DNA from: BQJU01 sp965229635
GTDB lineage: Bacteria; Bacteroidota; Bacteroidia; Chitinophagales; Saprospiraceae
DNA length: 64,000 bases
Assembly (NCBI GenBank): GCA_965229635.1
Contig: OZ245894.1
Span: 4,340,001 to 4,404,000 of the forward strand
Direction: 5' to 3'
Positions 42,520 through 51,794 of this stretch are shown piece after piece (the stretch's first letter is position 1; each line of letters starts with the position of its first letter). Position numbers and translations under genes: made by a program. The notes under the pieces were generated by a model. That model did no database searches. It was not told where the DNA came from and was given only the letters and a program-made list of their open reading frames with translations.

Positions 42520-45500
42520 ATGACTACTGAAATAAAGAGGTTTAAAAGAATTTTGGTTGCTAACCGAGGAGAAATTGCCATCCGTATTTTGCGAGCGGCG
42601 TCAGAATTAAAACTCCGCACGGTGGCTATCTACACCTACGAAGATCGTTATTCCCTGCACCGCTATAAAGCAGATGAAGCTTACCAGATTGGTCCGGAGG
42701 GGGAGCCGTTAAAACCCTATCTGGACATTGAAGAAATCATTAGTCTGGCCAAGGAGAAAGAGGCCGATGCCATTCATCCCGGCTATGGATTTCTGAGTGA
42801 AAATGTAAACTTTGCCCGCCGTTGCCGGGAAGAAGGCATTGCCTTTATTGGCCCTGAGCCAGAAACGATGGAGCGCCTCGGTGATAAGGTAGCAGCCAAA
42901 ACCTTGGCGCGAGAGCTAAATGTGCCTTTAATTGAAGGTAGTCAGGAAGCCTTGGTTAATGAGCAAACAGCCCTGGCAGAGGCTAAACGCATTGGTTTTC
43001 CCATTATGGTGAAGGCGGCAGCCGGTGGTGGCGGTCGCGGGATGCGGGTGGTGCACAATGAAGAAGAGCTGATTACTGAATTTAAGGAAGCCAAGGGAGA
43101 GGCCAAAACGGCTTTCGGCGATGATACCGTTTTCCTGGAGAAGTTTATTGAACGGCCGAAACACATTGAAGTACAAATACTTGGAGATAAATACGGACAC
43201 ATTGTCCATCTGCACGAGCGCGACTGTTCCGTGCAGCGCCGCTTCCAGAAAGTGGTAGAAATCGCTCCCTGTATCACCTTGTCGGATGCGGTTAAGCAGA
43301 AGCTTTATGGCTACGCAATTCAATTGGCGAAAGCCGTCAACTATAGTCACGCCGGAACGGTGGAATTCCTTGTAGATCAGCAGGATAATATCTATTTTAT
43401 TGAGGTAAATCCGCGGATACAGGTAGAGCACACCATTACCGAAGAAATTACCGGGGTAGATCTGGTGCGGTCGCAGATTATGATTGCGATGGGCTATCCG
43501 TTGAGCGATCCGAATATCAATATCAAGAGTCAGGAAGATATCGAAGTTTTTGGCTGCGCTATTCAGTGTCGCCTGACAACGGAAGATCCTTCCAACGACT
43601 TTAAACCCGATTACGGAACATTGATTGCGTACCGGAGTGCTGCCGGTTTTGGTATTCGCCTCGATGCGGGTAGTGCCTTCCCGGGCGCTAAGATTTCGCC
43701 GTTTTTTGATAGCTTGCTGGTGAAGGTAACGGCCAAGGGACGTACGCTGGCCGGAGCTGCGGAGCGATTACACCGTGCTTTGCGCGAATTTAGAATTCGA
43801 GGGGTGAAGACCAATGTGAGCTTCCTCCTGAATTTGCTGCAAAACGAAACCTTCCAACAGGGCAAAGCCACCGTTAATTTTATCCCTGAGCATCCCGAGT
43901 TGCAGCGACCACCCAATTGGCAGGACCGGGCTACCAAAATGCTGCGCTATCTGGCGGAGGTGATCATTAACGATAACCCTGATGTTAAATTCCACGACAA
44001 GAGTAAAATATTCCTGGAACCGGTAGTACCGGCTTACAATCCCAAAGCGCCATTCCCGAAAGGCACAAGAGATCGTTTGAAGGAAATGGGACCGGAGGCT
44101 TTCGCCAAATGGTTGAAAGAGCAGAAATCCATTCAGTATACTGATACTACCTTCCGCGATGCGCACCAATCGTTGCTGGCGACCCGAATGCGGACATTTG
44201 ATATGCTTAAAGTGGCAGAAAGCTTTGCCCATCATCATGCCGATGACGTCTTTTCTATGGAGGTTTGGGGTGGCGCTACTTTTGACGTGGCAATGCGTTT
44301 TTTGAAAGAAGATCCCTGGAACCGTTTGGCGTCATTGCGTAAGCGCATTCCCAATATTCTTTTCCAAATGTTGTTGCGCGGTTCTAATGCGGTTGGATAT
44401 ACCGCTTATCCGGATAACCTGGTGGAAAAGTTTATTGAGGAGGCCGCCGAAACCGGAATCGATATCTTCCGAATTTTCGATTCCCTCAACTGGGTGGAAG
44501 CGATGAAGATCAGTATCAAAACCGTTAGGGAACGCACTCCTTCCCTGGCGGAAGCTTGTATTTGTTATACCGGCGATATCACCGATCCGACACGTACCAA
44601 GTTTGACCTACAGTATTATCTGGATCTGGCCCGTGAATTGGAAGACGCCGGAGCACACATTATTGCCATTAAAGATATGGCGGGATTGCTAAAACCACTG
44701 GCTGCCGAGATGTTGGTTAGCCGTTTGAAAGAAACCGTATCCCTGCCCATTCACTTGCATACACACGATACTTCCTCTATCCAGGCCGCTTCCTATTTGC
44801 GAGCCATTGATGCCGGCGTGGATGTAGTGGATGTCGCGCTGAGTTCTATGGCAGGCCTGACCTCTCAGCCCAACTTTAACTCGGTCGTTGGAATGATGAA
44901 GGGGCACGAACGTGAGCATCCGGTCGATCAGCATAGCCTGAATGCTTTCTCCAATTATTGGGAAGCGGTGCGCCAGTATTATTATCCATTTGAGACGGAA
45001 CTACGGGCCGGAACTGCAGAGGTGTATGAGCACGAAATTCCCGGGGGGCAATATTCTAACCTACGGCCGCAGGCCAGAGGACTGGGATTGGAAGACCAGT
45101 TTGAGACCATTAAAGTCAATTATCGGGCAGCCAATGAGTTGTTTGGCGACATCATTAAGGTAACGCCTTCTTCTAAGGTAGTAGGAGATATGGCCATGTT
45201 CATGACTTCAAATGGCCTCAGTAAGGAAGATGTGATTAAGAAAGGCGATAAGCTGGCTTTCCCCGATAGTGTAAAGGCGCTGATGCGTGGTGACTTAGGA
45301 CAAATCAAGGGCGGATTCCCCAAAGACGTTCAAAAAATGATTCTCAAAGAGGAGAAACCTTATACAGACCGTCCGAATGCCCACATGGAACCGATCAGCT
45401 TTGAACAGGAATTACCGGCATTCAAAAAAGAATTTGGAGAAAAACTGGGGATGCGTGACCTGCTTTCCTACAAGCTATATCCGAAGGTTTATACGGATTT

Positions 45501-45975
45501 CCGTGAGCACTATCAACAGTACGGCTCCTTGCAAAATTTGCCAACCAAGGCTTTTTTCTATGGGTTGGAACCCAATGAAGAAATCATTGTAACCCTTGCT
45601 CCGGGCAAAAATATTTTGATCAAATACCTCAATAGTACACGAGCAGATGAACAGGGGGTACGGCTAGTCTTTTTCCAACTCAATGGACAAACCCGTTCCG
45701 TGCCGGTCCGTGATTTGAGCATAAAGACTGATGTAGTTGTCCACCGCAAAGCTTCGGGTGATCACGAAATAGGTGCGCCACTGCAAGGCAATCTATCGAA
45801 GATTCTGGTCAAGGAAGGCGATGAGATTGGTGTAAATGCACCGTTGTTTATCATTGAGGCGATGAAGATGGAGAGTACCATTACGGCTCCAATTGCCGGA
45901 ACCGTCAAGCGTGTACACCTTTCGGAAAAAACACTGGTCGAACAGGACGATTTAGTAATCGAACTGGAGGCCTAA
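42520..45975 (+). CDS. pyc: Pyruvate carboxylase
   Basis: 1151 residues, full-length single-chain enzyme: biotin- and ATP-dependent carboxylation of pyruvate to oxaloacetate (anaplerosis). Biotin carboxylase domain at about 8-460 (ILVANRGEIAIRILRAASEL; ATP loop MVKAAAGGGGRGMRVV; HLHERDCSVQRRFQKVVEIA), carboxyltransferase at about 540-830 (YTDTTFRDAHQSLLATRMRT), the tetramerisation domain (residues about 860-1060), and the biotinyl domain at about 1080-1151 with the biotinylated Lys in IIEAMKMEST. The upstream region has a near-consensus -7 box TAATTTAG (42439-42446). Confidence 0.97.
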   Translation: MTTEIKRFKRILVANRGEIAIRILRAASELKLRTVAIYTYEDRYSLHRYKADEAYQIGPEGEPLKPYLDIEEIISLAKEKEADAIHPGYGFLSENVNFARRCREEGIAFIGPEPETMERLGDKVAAKTLARELNVPLIEGSQEALVNEQTALAEAKRIGFPIMVKAAAGGGGRGMRVVHNEEELITEFKEAKGEAKTAFGDDTVFLEKFIERPKHIEVQILGDKYGHIVHLHERDCSVQRRFQKVVEIAPCITLSDAVKQKLYGYAIQLAKAVNYSHAGTVEFLVDQQDNIYFIEVNPRIQVEHTITEEITGVDLVRSQIMIAMGYPLSDPNINIKSQEDIEVFGCAIQCRLTTEDPSNDFKPDYGTLIAYRSAAGFGIRLDAGSAFPGAKISPFFDSLLVKVTAKGRTLAGAAERLHRALREFRIRGVKTNVSFLLNLLQNETFQQGKATVNFIPEHPELQRPPNWQDRATKMLRYLAEVIINDNPDVKFHDKSKIFLEPVVPAYNPKAPFPKGTRDRLKEMGPEAFAKWLKEQKSIQYTDTTFRDAHQSLLATRMRTFDMLKVAESFAHHHADDVFSMEVWGGATFDVAMRFLKEDPWNRLASLRKRIPNILFQMLLRGSNAVGYTAYPDNLVEKFIEEAAETGIDIFRIFDSLNWVEAMKISIKTVRERTPSLAEACICYTGDITDPTRTKFDLQYYLDLARELEDAGAHIIAIKDMAGLLKPLAAEMLVSRLKETVSLPIHLHTHDTSSIQAASYLRAIDAGVDVVDVALSSMAGLTSQPNFNSVVGMMKGHEREHPVDQHSLNAFSNYWEAVRQYYYPFETELRAGTAEVYEHEIPGGQYSNLRPQARGLGLEDQFETIKVNYRAANELFGDIIKVTPSSKVVGDMAMFMTSNGLSKEDVIKKGDKLAFPDSVKALMRGDLGQIKGGFPKDVQKMILKEEKPYTDRPNAHMEPISFEQELPAFKKEFGEKLGMRDLLSYKLYPKVYTDFREHYQQYGSLQNLPTKAFFYGLEPNEEIIVTLAPGKNILIKYLNSTRADEQGVRLVFFQLNGQTRSVPVRDLSIKTDVVVHRKASGDHEIGAPLQGNLSKILVKEGDEIGVNAPLFIIEAMKMESTITAPIAGTVKRVHLSEKTLVEQDDLVIELEA

Positions 45976-45988
45976 AAATCAGGTTGGT

Positions 45989-47437
45989 TCAGGAAAGTTG
46001 GGCAAAGATGGTATTCAGCCAGGAAGCCTGCACAATTGGATCAACCTGGTCCAGTCTTTCCTTCACCTTGGCCTTGCGATCGAGGTATTCGGTTTCGGTC
46101 CACTGATCGGATTGGCAGTGCAGCTGTACAATCCTTTTGACCAGAACCAGATAGTTTTTAATGCCTTGTTTTTCGTGAGTAGAAAGCGTGTTCATTCGCA
46201 GCAAACGCAGGTTGAAGTCGTCAATTTTTTCCAAAAGCTCCTGGGGTTGATCGTCGTCAAACAGGGCTTTGAAAAGCAGGTATTTTGCTTTGACCTGGAA
46301 GCTCATGTCAGAAAACTGGACGGTATCCAGGAGCTGGCAGGCATCGTCAAATTGCCCTTTATGGTAATAAAGGTGTGCTTTTTGCAAATGAAAAAGGTCG
46401 TGTTCAATGGCTGGGTCCAGCTTTTCGCGATAAGCGTAAATAAACTTTTCTGTCCATTCATACTGCCGCAATCCGAGTGCAAGTGTGGATATTTTCCGGA
46501 AAGCTTCCTCGGGGAAAAATTGGTGCTCCTCCTGTATTTCCAATTCCAACTGTAACTGATAGAGTTCAAAAAGGTGATTGAGAAAGGCCTGGTCACCCTG
46601 TCTGATCTGCCGCATACAATAGTCTTCGCAATAATTCAGCAGGCTTTCTTGTTCATTTTTGCTGAAGGCCCCGAGGTGTTCTTCCAATGAGTCAATCAGG
46701 GAGAAGTAATGTTGCGTGTCACTTTGGTAAACCAACATCTTGAGCAATTGCTGGTAAAGAACAACGCCCGGAATATGCTCATAGCTTTTTTCATTTTGCT
46801 CCAAAAAGGCTACCAATTCTTTTACCAGGGGAAGCCGGAATTTGGATCCATGATGCTGAGTATGCCGCAACATTTGACAGGTGACTTTTAGCTTTTGCAT
46901 CAGGTAGAAGGCGTCGAGGCTATCCGCTTTGGCTTGCAGGGCATCTTTTTGCTCCACCAGTTCCTGGCGGGCATAATATTTGTCTGCAATGTTGGCCATT
47001 TGGTAAGCCTGGTAGTAGTGGGTGTCATCCTTCTGAGTGCCGGCGTGGATATCTTTGGAAAATTGATCAAAGTGAATGTGGAAAATGGCATCCAGGTCCC
47101 GTTCCTGTAATTGACTTAACAGGAATTGTTGCTGCAAATCTTCCCTTTGATTCCATGCTTCGGTGGCGAGGAAGGCTTTCGTCATTTGGTATACACCAGA
47201 AATTTGCTTACGCAAATAAGCCTCATTGTATTTTTTATGTGGGTATACTTTATTAAAAAAGCGCTTTTTTTCCAAGGCACCATTGCTGAAATCGGGATAG
47301 AATTTTTGAAGTTCTTTGAGTACCAGCAAGGCGTTCTTATTAGGATTGCAGTAGGGTGATTGGGCATACTGCTTCAGGCGATCAAACTCGGAAGGCTTTA
47401 AAGATCGTAGCAATTGTATGGCCTTGCTTTTTCGCAT
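45989..47437 (-). CDS. Unrecognised helical protein, Saprospiria-type
   Basis: 482 residues from ATG 47437 (MRKSKAIQLLRSLKPSEFDR); the 28 codons upstream have no start-like feature. The N terminus (LKPSEFDRLKQYAQSPYCNP, KNALLVLKELQKFYPDF, ERKRFF-like FFNKVYPHKKYNEAYLRKQI) looks like a small conserved module. The rest is highly helical with many Leu, Glu and Gln, and may form a TPR or coiled array. There is no signal peptide, so it is cytoplasmic. I recognise no enzyme motif. It stands convergent to pyc with a 13-bp gap. Confidence 0.65.
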   Translation of the reverse strand: MRKSKAIQLLRSLKPSEFDRLKQYAQSPYCNPNKNALLVLKELQKFYPDFSNGALEKKRFFNKVYPHKKYNEAYLRKQISGVYQMTKAFLATEAWNQREDLQQQFLLSQLQERDLDAIFHIHFDQFSKDIHAGTQKDDTHYYQAYQMANIADKYYARQELVEQKDALQAKADSLDAFYLMQKLKVTCQMLRHTQHHGSKFRLPLVKELVAFLEQNEKSYEHIPGVVLYQQLLKMLVYQSDTQHYFSLIDSLEEHLGAFSKNEQESLLNYCEDYCMRQIRQGDQAFLNHLFELYQLQLELEIQEEHQFFPEEAFRKISTLALGLRQYEWTEKFIYAYREKLDPAIEHDLFHLQKAHLYYHKGQFDDACQLLDTVQFSDMSFQVKAKYLLFKALFDDDQPQELLEKIDDFNLRLLRMNTLSTHEKQGIKNYLVLVKRIVQLHCQSDQWTETEYLDRKAKVKERLDQVDPIVQASWLNTIFAQLS

Positions 47438-47614
47438 AGGTGCAAAAATTGGTTTTTCTAGAGTATAGACCGCTGTTTTGTAATGAGTTATAAAAGGAAA
47501 GCAAAGTTTGAATTGGCACAAAATTCAGTTTGTGTATTTTCTCACCATAGCCCCTTCCTATTGGTAAAAGTAGAAAAAAAAAGATAAAGCACCTAAGGTT
47601 TAGATTGCTGAATT

Positions 47615-47643
47615 GACCCGCCGGACAAGTTAGACCCGCCGGA
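47615..47643 (+). repeat. Direct repeat GACCCGCCGGA
   Basis: GACCCGCCGGA occurs at 47615-47625 and 47633-47643 with an 18-bp period, in the 47438-47719 gap between the unrecognised helical protein and the metalloprotease terminator. No gene is visible in that gap. Confidence 0.5.
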
Positions 47644-47650
47644 TAGATAT

Positions 47651-47683
47651 AAAAAAACCGGCAGCGAACAATTCGCTGCCGGT
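47651..47683 (-). terminator. Intrinsic terminator of the metalloprotease gene
   Basis: ACCGGCAGCGAA (47657-47668) pairs with TTCGCTGCCGGT (47672-47683). On the minus strand the stem is followed by a run of T (47656-47651). It lies 37 bp after the stop of the metalloprotease gene. Confidence 0.85.
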
Positions 47684-47719
47684 CTGTATGCTTAGGAATG
47701 AAACAGGACTTTCTATTCC

Positions 47720-50700
47720 TTATTCAATTACGATAAACTTCTGTGAAATGTGTCCGGAATCAGTGACCAGATGCACAAAGTAAACGCCCGGGGCCATTTG
47801 GCTCGCATCTACTGTTGTTTTATGCTTGGTCGCTGTACCTTCAACCTCCAGTTTTTGCTGACTCACCTGCTTACCGTTCATATCGGTAACAAAGAGTTGT
47901 ACTTCACCAGCTTGTGGCAGTGTAAAGGCTACCGTCAGTTGATCACTGGTTGGATTCGGGAATACTTTCATATCGGCGCTCGATAATCCGGTATTCGCCC
48001 GATGCGTTTCAACATCCTGATCCTCGGCCATATCCGAGAAGACCTCATCTGAGGTGCGGGTGCTATTCAGACAGCCCACGATCTCCACTTCGTCAATATA
48101 AACATAGTCGGAATTGCCGGAAGCATCACAGCGGAACCGTAATCGGGTACTAGAAGAGAATGGTCCGGAGATGACAACATTATCAAAATATCGTTGATCA
48201 TTGACAAATTCGTCATTCAAGTTCCATTCCTCTACAGTGGTATAGCTTGCACCGCCGTTAGTAGAGATCTGCAGCCAGAAATCTTCATTTGAATTATCCA
48301 TGCTACGTGGATAGTAGGAGAAGTCAATGGTCAATTCGTCGTAGGCGCTCAAGTTCAAATTGTCGGTTGTCATCGTTGATGAGGACGTATTGTCTCTCAG
48401 ACGCACACAGTACGTGCCGATAGCGTAGGCGGCATCACCAGAGCTTCTCCGGCAATCAGAGCCACCATCATTCCAGATGCCCCAGCCACCTTCAAAGTCA
48501 TTGAAGTTGACAATGACATTAGAACAACCACCTGGATTACAAGGATCACAATCCGGACCACCGCAATCTACGCCGGTTTCCTGGCCATTTTGAATGCCAT
48601 CACTACAAGTTGGTCCGGTCGCACCACTTACGCAGAATGCGGTTGCATCGGAGGAGCCAAACTGACCACCGGAAGCGATGACTCCACTAGCGTCAGTCAA
48701 GCTGTAAGAACCACTGCCGTAGCCACAGCAGATGCCATCTCCGTAAGCGTCAAAGATGGTGAAAACATAGTCTCCATCAGCCAGACTGATATTTTCCACT
48801 ACAGTGGAGCCATCCGGCTGAGCACCATATGTTCCACCGGAAGCAACGGTTGAGCCACCTGTAGTGGTCACGGTCCAACTGGTTTCTTCAGGATAATTAT
48901 CGAGGTTTATGGTTAATGTCAATTGCCCGTCGCTACAGGTTGAACAAGGAGCACAATCCGGGCCACCACAATCTACACCAGTTTCCTGACCGTTCTGGAT
49001 GCCGTCGTCACAGGTAGGAGGACAAGCCGGGCAATCTGGGCCACCACAATCTACACCGGTCTCCTGACCATTCTGAATGCCATCATCACAAGTAGGAGGA
49101 CAGGCTGGACAATCCGGGCCACCGCAATCTACACCGGTCTCCTGACCATTCTGGATGCCGTCGTCACAGGTTGGAGGACACGCTGGACAATCCGGACCAC
49201 CGCAATCAACGCCAGTTTCCTGGCCATTTTGGATGCCGTCGTCACAGGTTGGAGGACAGGCTGGACAATCCGGACCACCACAGTCAACACCGGTCTCCTG
49301 ACCATTTTGGATGCCGTCATCACAAGTAGGGCCGGAGGTGTCGCCGCTTGCGCAGAATGAAGTGGCTTCGGAAGAGCCAAACTGTCCACCGGAAGCAATA
49401 ACCCCACTATCGTCAGCAAGCGTGTAAGAACCAGAGCCATAAGAGCAGCAAATGCCATCACCATAGGAGTCGAAGATGGTGAAGGTATAGTCGCCATCGG
49501 CCAGGCTGATATTTTCAACAACGGTTGAACCGTCGGGCTGGGAACCATAAGTGCCCCCGGAAGCTACAGTTGATCCGCTACTGTTGGTTACGGTCCAGCT
49601 GGTTTCTTCGGGATAGTTATCCAATACGATGGTTAGGGTCAAATCGACATCATTACAAGGACAAGGTGCACAAACGGAGCCGCCACAGTCAACACCGGTC
49701 TCGTCGCCGTTTTGGATGCCGTCATCACAGGTAGGAGGCGTTCCATTGCCACAGCCATTGGAGTTGAGTAAGCTCACCCGGAATCCACCTGGATCAAACA
49801 ATGCCCGCATTCTGGACTTTTGTCCTTGAGTAAATAAGTTCATACAAACATCATCGGAATAGTCCATGTAGTTTTGGAACATATCCGGCAAATCACCCGA
49901 ACCGGAGTTACAGGTATTGGGACCAGGAAAGCTACAAGGAGAACCGGTTGTATTGGCTGAACCGGCCGTCGGCGTATCCGAAACGAAATCATCTACACTA
50001 CATCCTCCATCGCCCCAGATATGGCGGAGGTTGAGCCAGTGACCTACTTCGTGAGTAGCTGTTCGACCCAGGTCAAAGGGAGAGGTTGCCGTACCGATGG
50101 TGCCAAAATAGGCATAATCAATTACCACACCATCGGTGGAGGGGCTGCCTCCGGGAAATTGGGCGTAACCCAATATGCTGCCGCTGATGTCGCAAACCCA
50201 CATATTGAGGTAGTCTCCGGCGGGCCAGGCATCCTTACCACCGGAGGAATTAAACTTCACCTGATCATTGGTGCCAAATGAGGTTCTGGTCGTAGAGGTT
50301 CGGGTAATACCATTGGTGGCATTGCCGCTAGGATCAACCGAGGCCAGGCAAAATTCAATTTCTGAATCCGCTGCTACTCCCTGAAATACGGATGGTGTAT
50401 TGGAGGCATCGGCATTCAATCTTCTGAAATCCTCATTCAATACATCAATTTGTGATTGAATCTGGGCATCACTAACATTTTCAGTGGAGTTGTTGTACAC
50501 CACGTGTACGACGACCGGGATGGTGATGGTTCCGTCCACACGTGAGCTTTGGCCTTCCGCTTCGTGGGCATGTTGGTCTATTTGGCGGAGTTTAAGGGCC
50601 CTTTTGGGGTTTGCTTCTTCCTGTTGCTCAAGGTATTCCATTGTGGTACAGTTTCGCGTTTGGGCGAAGCTTTGTGTAATGGAAAAACCAGCAAACAGAG

Positions 50701-50728
50701 CTAAGGCAATTAGGAAACGTAGCTTCAT
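47720..50728 (-). CDS. Secreted pappalysin-like (M43) metalloprotease with T9SS type A domain
   Basis: 1002 residues. Signal peptide MKLRFLIALALFAGFSITQS with FAQ. The zinc site is ATHEVGHWLNLRHIWGDGGC (HExxHxxxxxH, near residue 228), as in the M43 family, with a downstream Met-turn in YMDYSDDVCMNLFTQGQ. After it come seven copies of a Cys-rich 26-residue motif (CDDGIQNGQETGVDCGGPDC), five of them in direct tandem. Two copies of a beta-domain (YPEETSWTVT ... YGDGICC) flank the tandem block, and a jelly-roll-like domain follows. The type A sorting domain (MKVFPNPTSDQLTVAF ... FIVIE) ends the protein. Predicted surface or released protease. The ATG at 50728 is the first possible start with a signal peptide. 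Confidence 0.9.
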   Translation of the reverse strand: MKLRFLIALALFAGFSITQSFAQTRNCTTMEYLEQQEEANPKRALKLRQIDQHAHEAEGQSSRVDGTITIPVVVHVVYNNSTENVSDAQIQSQIDVLNEDFRRLNADASNTPSVFQGVAADSEIEFCLASVDPSGNATNGITRTSTTRTSFGTNDQVKFNSSGGKDAWPAGDYLNMWVCDISGSILGYAQFPGGSPSTDGVVIDYAYFGTIGTATSPFDLGRTATHEVGHWLNLRHIWGDGGCSVDDFVSDTPTAGSANTTGSPCSFPGPNTCNSGSGDLPDMFQNYMDYSDDVCMNLFTQGQKSRMRALFDPGGFRVSLLNSNGCGNGTPPTCDDGIQNGDETGVDCGGSVCAPCPCNDVDLTLTIVLDNYPEETSWTVTNSSGSTVASGGTYGSQPDGSTVVENISLADGDYTFTIFDSYGDGICCSYGSGSYTLADDSGVIASGGQFGSSEATSFCASGDTSGPTCDDGIQNGQETGVDCGGPDCPACPPTCDDGIQNGQETGVDCGGPDCPACPPTCDDGIQNGQETGVDCGGPDCPACPPTCDDGIQNGQETGVDCGGPDCPACPPTCDDGIQNGQETGVDCGGPDCAPCSTCSDGQLTLTINLDNYPEETSWTVTTTGGSTVASGGTYGAQPDGSTVVENISLADGDYVFTIFDAYGDGICCGYGSGSYSLTDASGVIASGGQFGSSDATAFCVSGATGPTCSDGIQNGQETGVDCGGPDCDPCNPGGCSNVIVNFNDFEGGWGIWNDGGSDCRRSSGDAAYAIGTYCVRLRDNTSSSTMTTDNLNLSAYDELTIDFSYYPRSMDNSNEDFWLQISTNGGASYTTVEEWNLNDEFVNDQRYFDNVVISGPFSSSTRLRFRCDASGNSDYVYIDEVEIVGCLNSTRTSDEVFSDMAEDQDVETHRANTGLSSADMKVFPNPTSDQLTVAFTLPQAGEVQLFVTDMNGKQVSQQKLEVEGTATKHKTTVDASQMAPGVYFVHLVTDSGHISQKFIVIE
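48941..49331 (-). repeat. Five tandem 78-bp coding repeats
   Basis: Each unit codes for PTCDDGIQNGQETGVDCGGP plus DCPACP (26 residues). Synonymous changes between units are visible (for example the Gly, Cys and Pro codons), so they are old enough to have diverged silently. Further diverged copies lie at about 48540-48610 and 49660-49735. Confidence 0.85.
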
Positions 50729-51030
50729 GCTGCTTAAAGGTTTTGTGTTAAGAAATAAATGATTTTAAGCCGATTGCCAAGCTGGGGAAAGCAATCTGAA
50801 TTTTTTTAGACTATGCTTGTGACTCAAATGTTGAGCTCCGAATAGGTCCCAGGGTTTAGCAAGTATAGAGGAATAGAACGGCGGGTGATCAGAAGTATTT
50901 GTTGGTCTATTCAGTTCAAATATAGTTAATTATTTGGGTTCAGAGAGGAAATGGCATATTTTTTTGGGGTTACAACAATTTAACCAGTAAGAAATCCTTT
51001 AGGTAAACCTAATTTTAATTAATGAAAGAC
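50729..51030. other. Intergenic region upstream of the metalloprotease
   Basis: 302 bp without a convincing gene. On the minus strand TATATTTG (50924-50917) matches the -7 box exactly but has no TTTG at the right distance. AT-rich sequence follows it. Confidence 0.4.
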
Positions 51031-51627
51031 CTAGGGCTTTTTCTGAAGAAGCGCACATTTAACCCAACCGGTGCGGCCCTTGTACTCCACCTGCCACCAG
51101 TAACGATCAGCCTTGTCGAGGACTGTTACGATCTTATCATCAGGTGCAAACCGCAAATAGACACGTGCCTTGGAAGTGGGAGAAGCTCTAAGGCTGGTTG
51201 CTTTCGTAATGAAATAAGCAGTTTCTTGAACGGGGGTTTCTACATCGATAGTGGTGACTGGGGCTGAATCCTGGGGAGGGGTTTCCTGCTCATCAGCTAT
51301 CGGTTCTGGTTGGAAATCTTTCAAGTTATTGCCCACCAGGCCAATGACCTGTCTATCCACATACCCGATGAGGGTTTTGTGTATTACCCGGTAGTATTGC
51401 TGCTTTTTGTCCAATATTTTGACCTTAGTACCCGCGGGAAGTTTGGCCAGTACCATTGCATTTCTTTCCTCGGGGAGGCCAAGCCAGAGATTAGCGGTTT
51501 CGAGCAGGATGCCAAAGGTGTCTCCGGAAAAAGGTAGGGAAGTAGGGACTACATTTGCATTAGCAACTATGGATGAATGTAATGCTATGCATAGAAAAAT
51601 AACAAAAGAACTGCCACGGCACTTCAT
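51031..51627 (-). CDS. SH3b-domain secreted protein
   Basis: 198 residues. Signal peptide-like MKCRGSSFVIFLCIALHSSI with VANA. Two bacterial SH3 domains: about 40-100 (LWLGLPEERNAMVLAKLPAG and TKVKILDKKQQYYRVI) and about 135-195 (TKATSLRASPTSKARVYLRF, DKIVTVLDKADRYWWQVEYK, GRTGWVKCALLQ). A Pro/Glu-rich linker separates them. SH3b domains often bind peptidoglycan or fold as cell wall modules. No enzyme domain is present. The next gene on the strand is a SPFH protein, which ends the local cluster. Confidence 0.8.
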   Translation of the reverse strand: MKCRGSSFVIFLCIALHSSIVANANVVPTSLPFSGDTFGILLETANLWLGLPEERNAMVLAKLPAGTKVKILDKKQQYYRVIHKTLIGYVDRQVIGLVGNNLKDFQPEPIADEQETPPQDSAPVTTIDVETPVQETAYFITKATSLRASPTSKARVYLRFAPDDKIVTVLDKADRYWWQVEYKGRTGWVKCALLQKKP

Positions 51628-51794
51628 GTCAACATGAATTTGTCATCAATTTAAGTGCGTGGGCTATTGATTTTGCGGAAAGGGGGACCACGCATTATAA
51701 TATTTCAAATATACAAGATCAAAAGTTTTTTGGGAAATTAAAGTTTCAAAAACTTCTGATCAATATCCGTAATGTTGGTCCTCCTTTCAATTAT

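Noticed and set aside
48941..49331. CRISPR-like array
   Set aside because: The repeats are 78 bp, tandem without spacers, and in frame within the protease gene.
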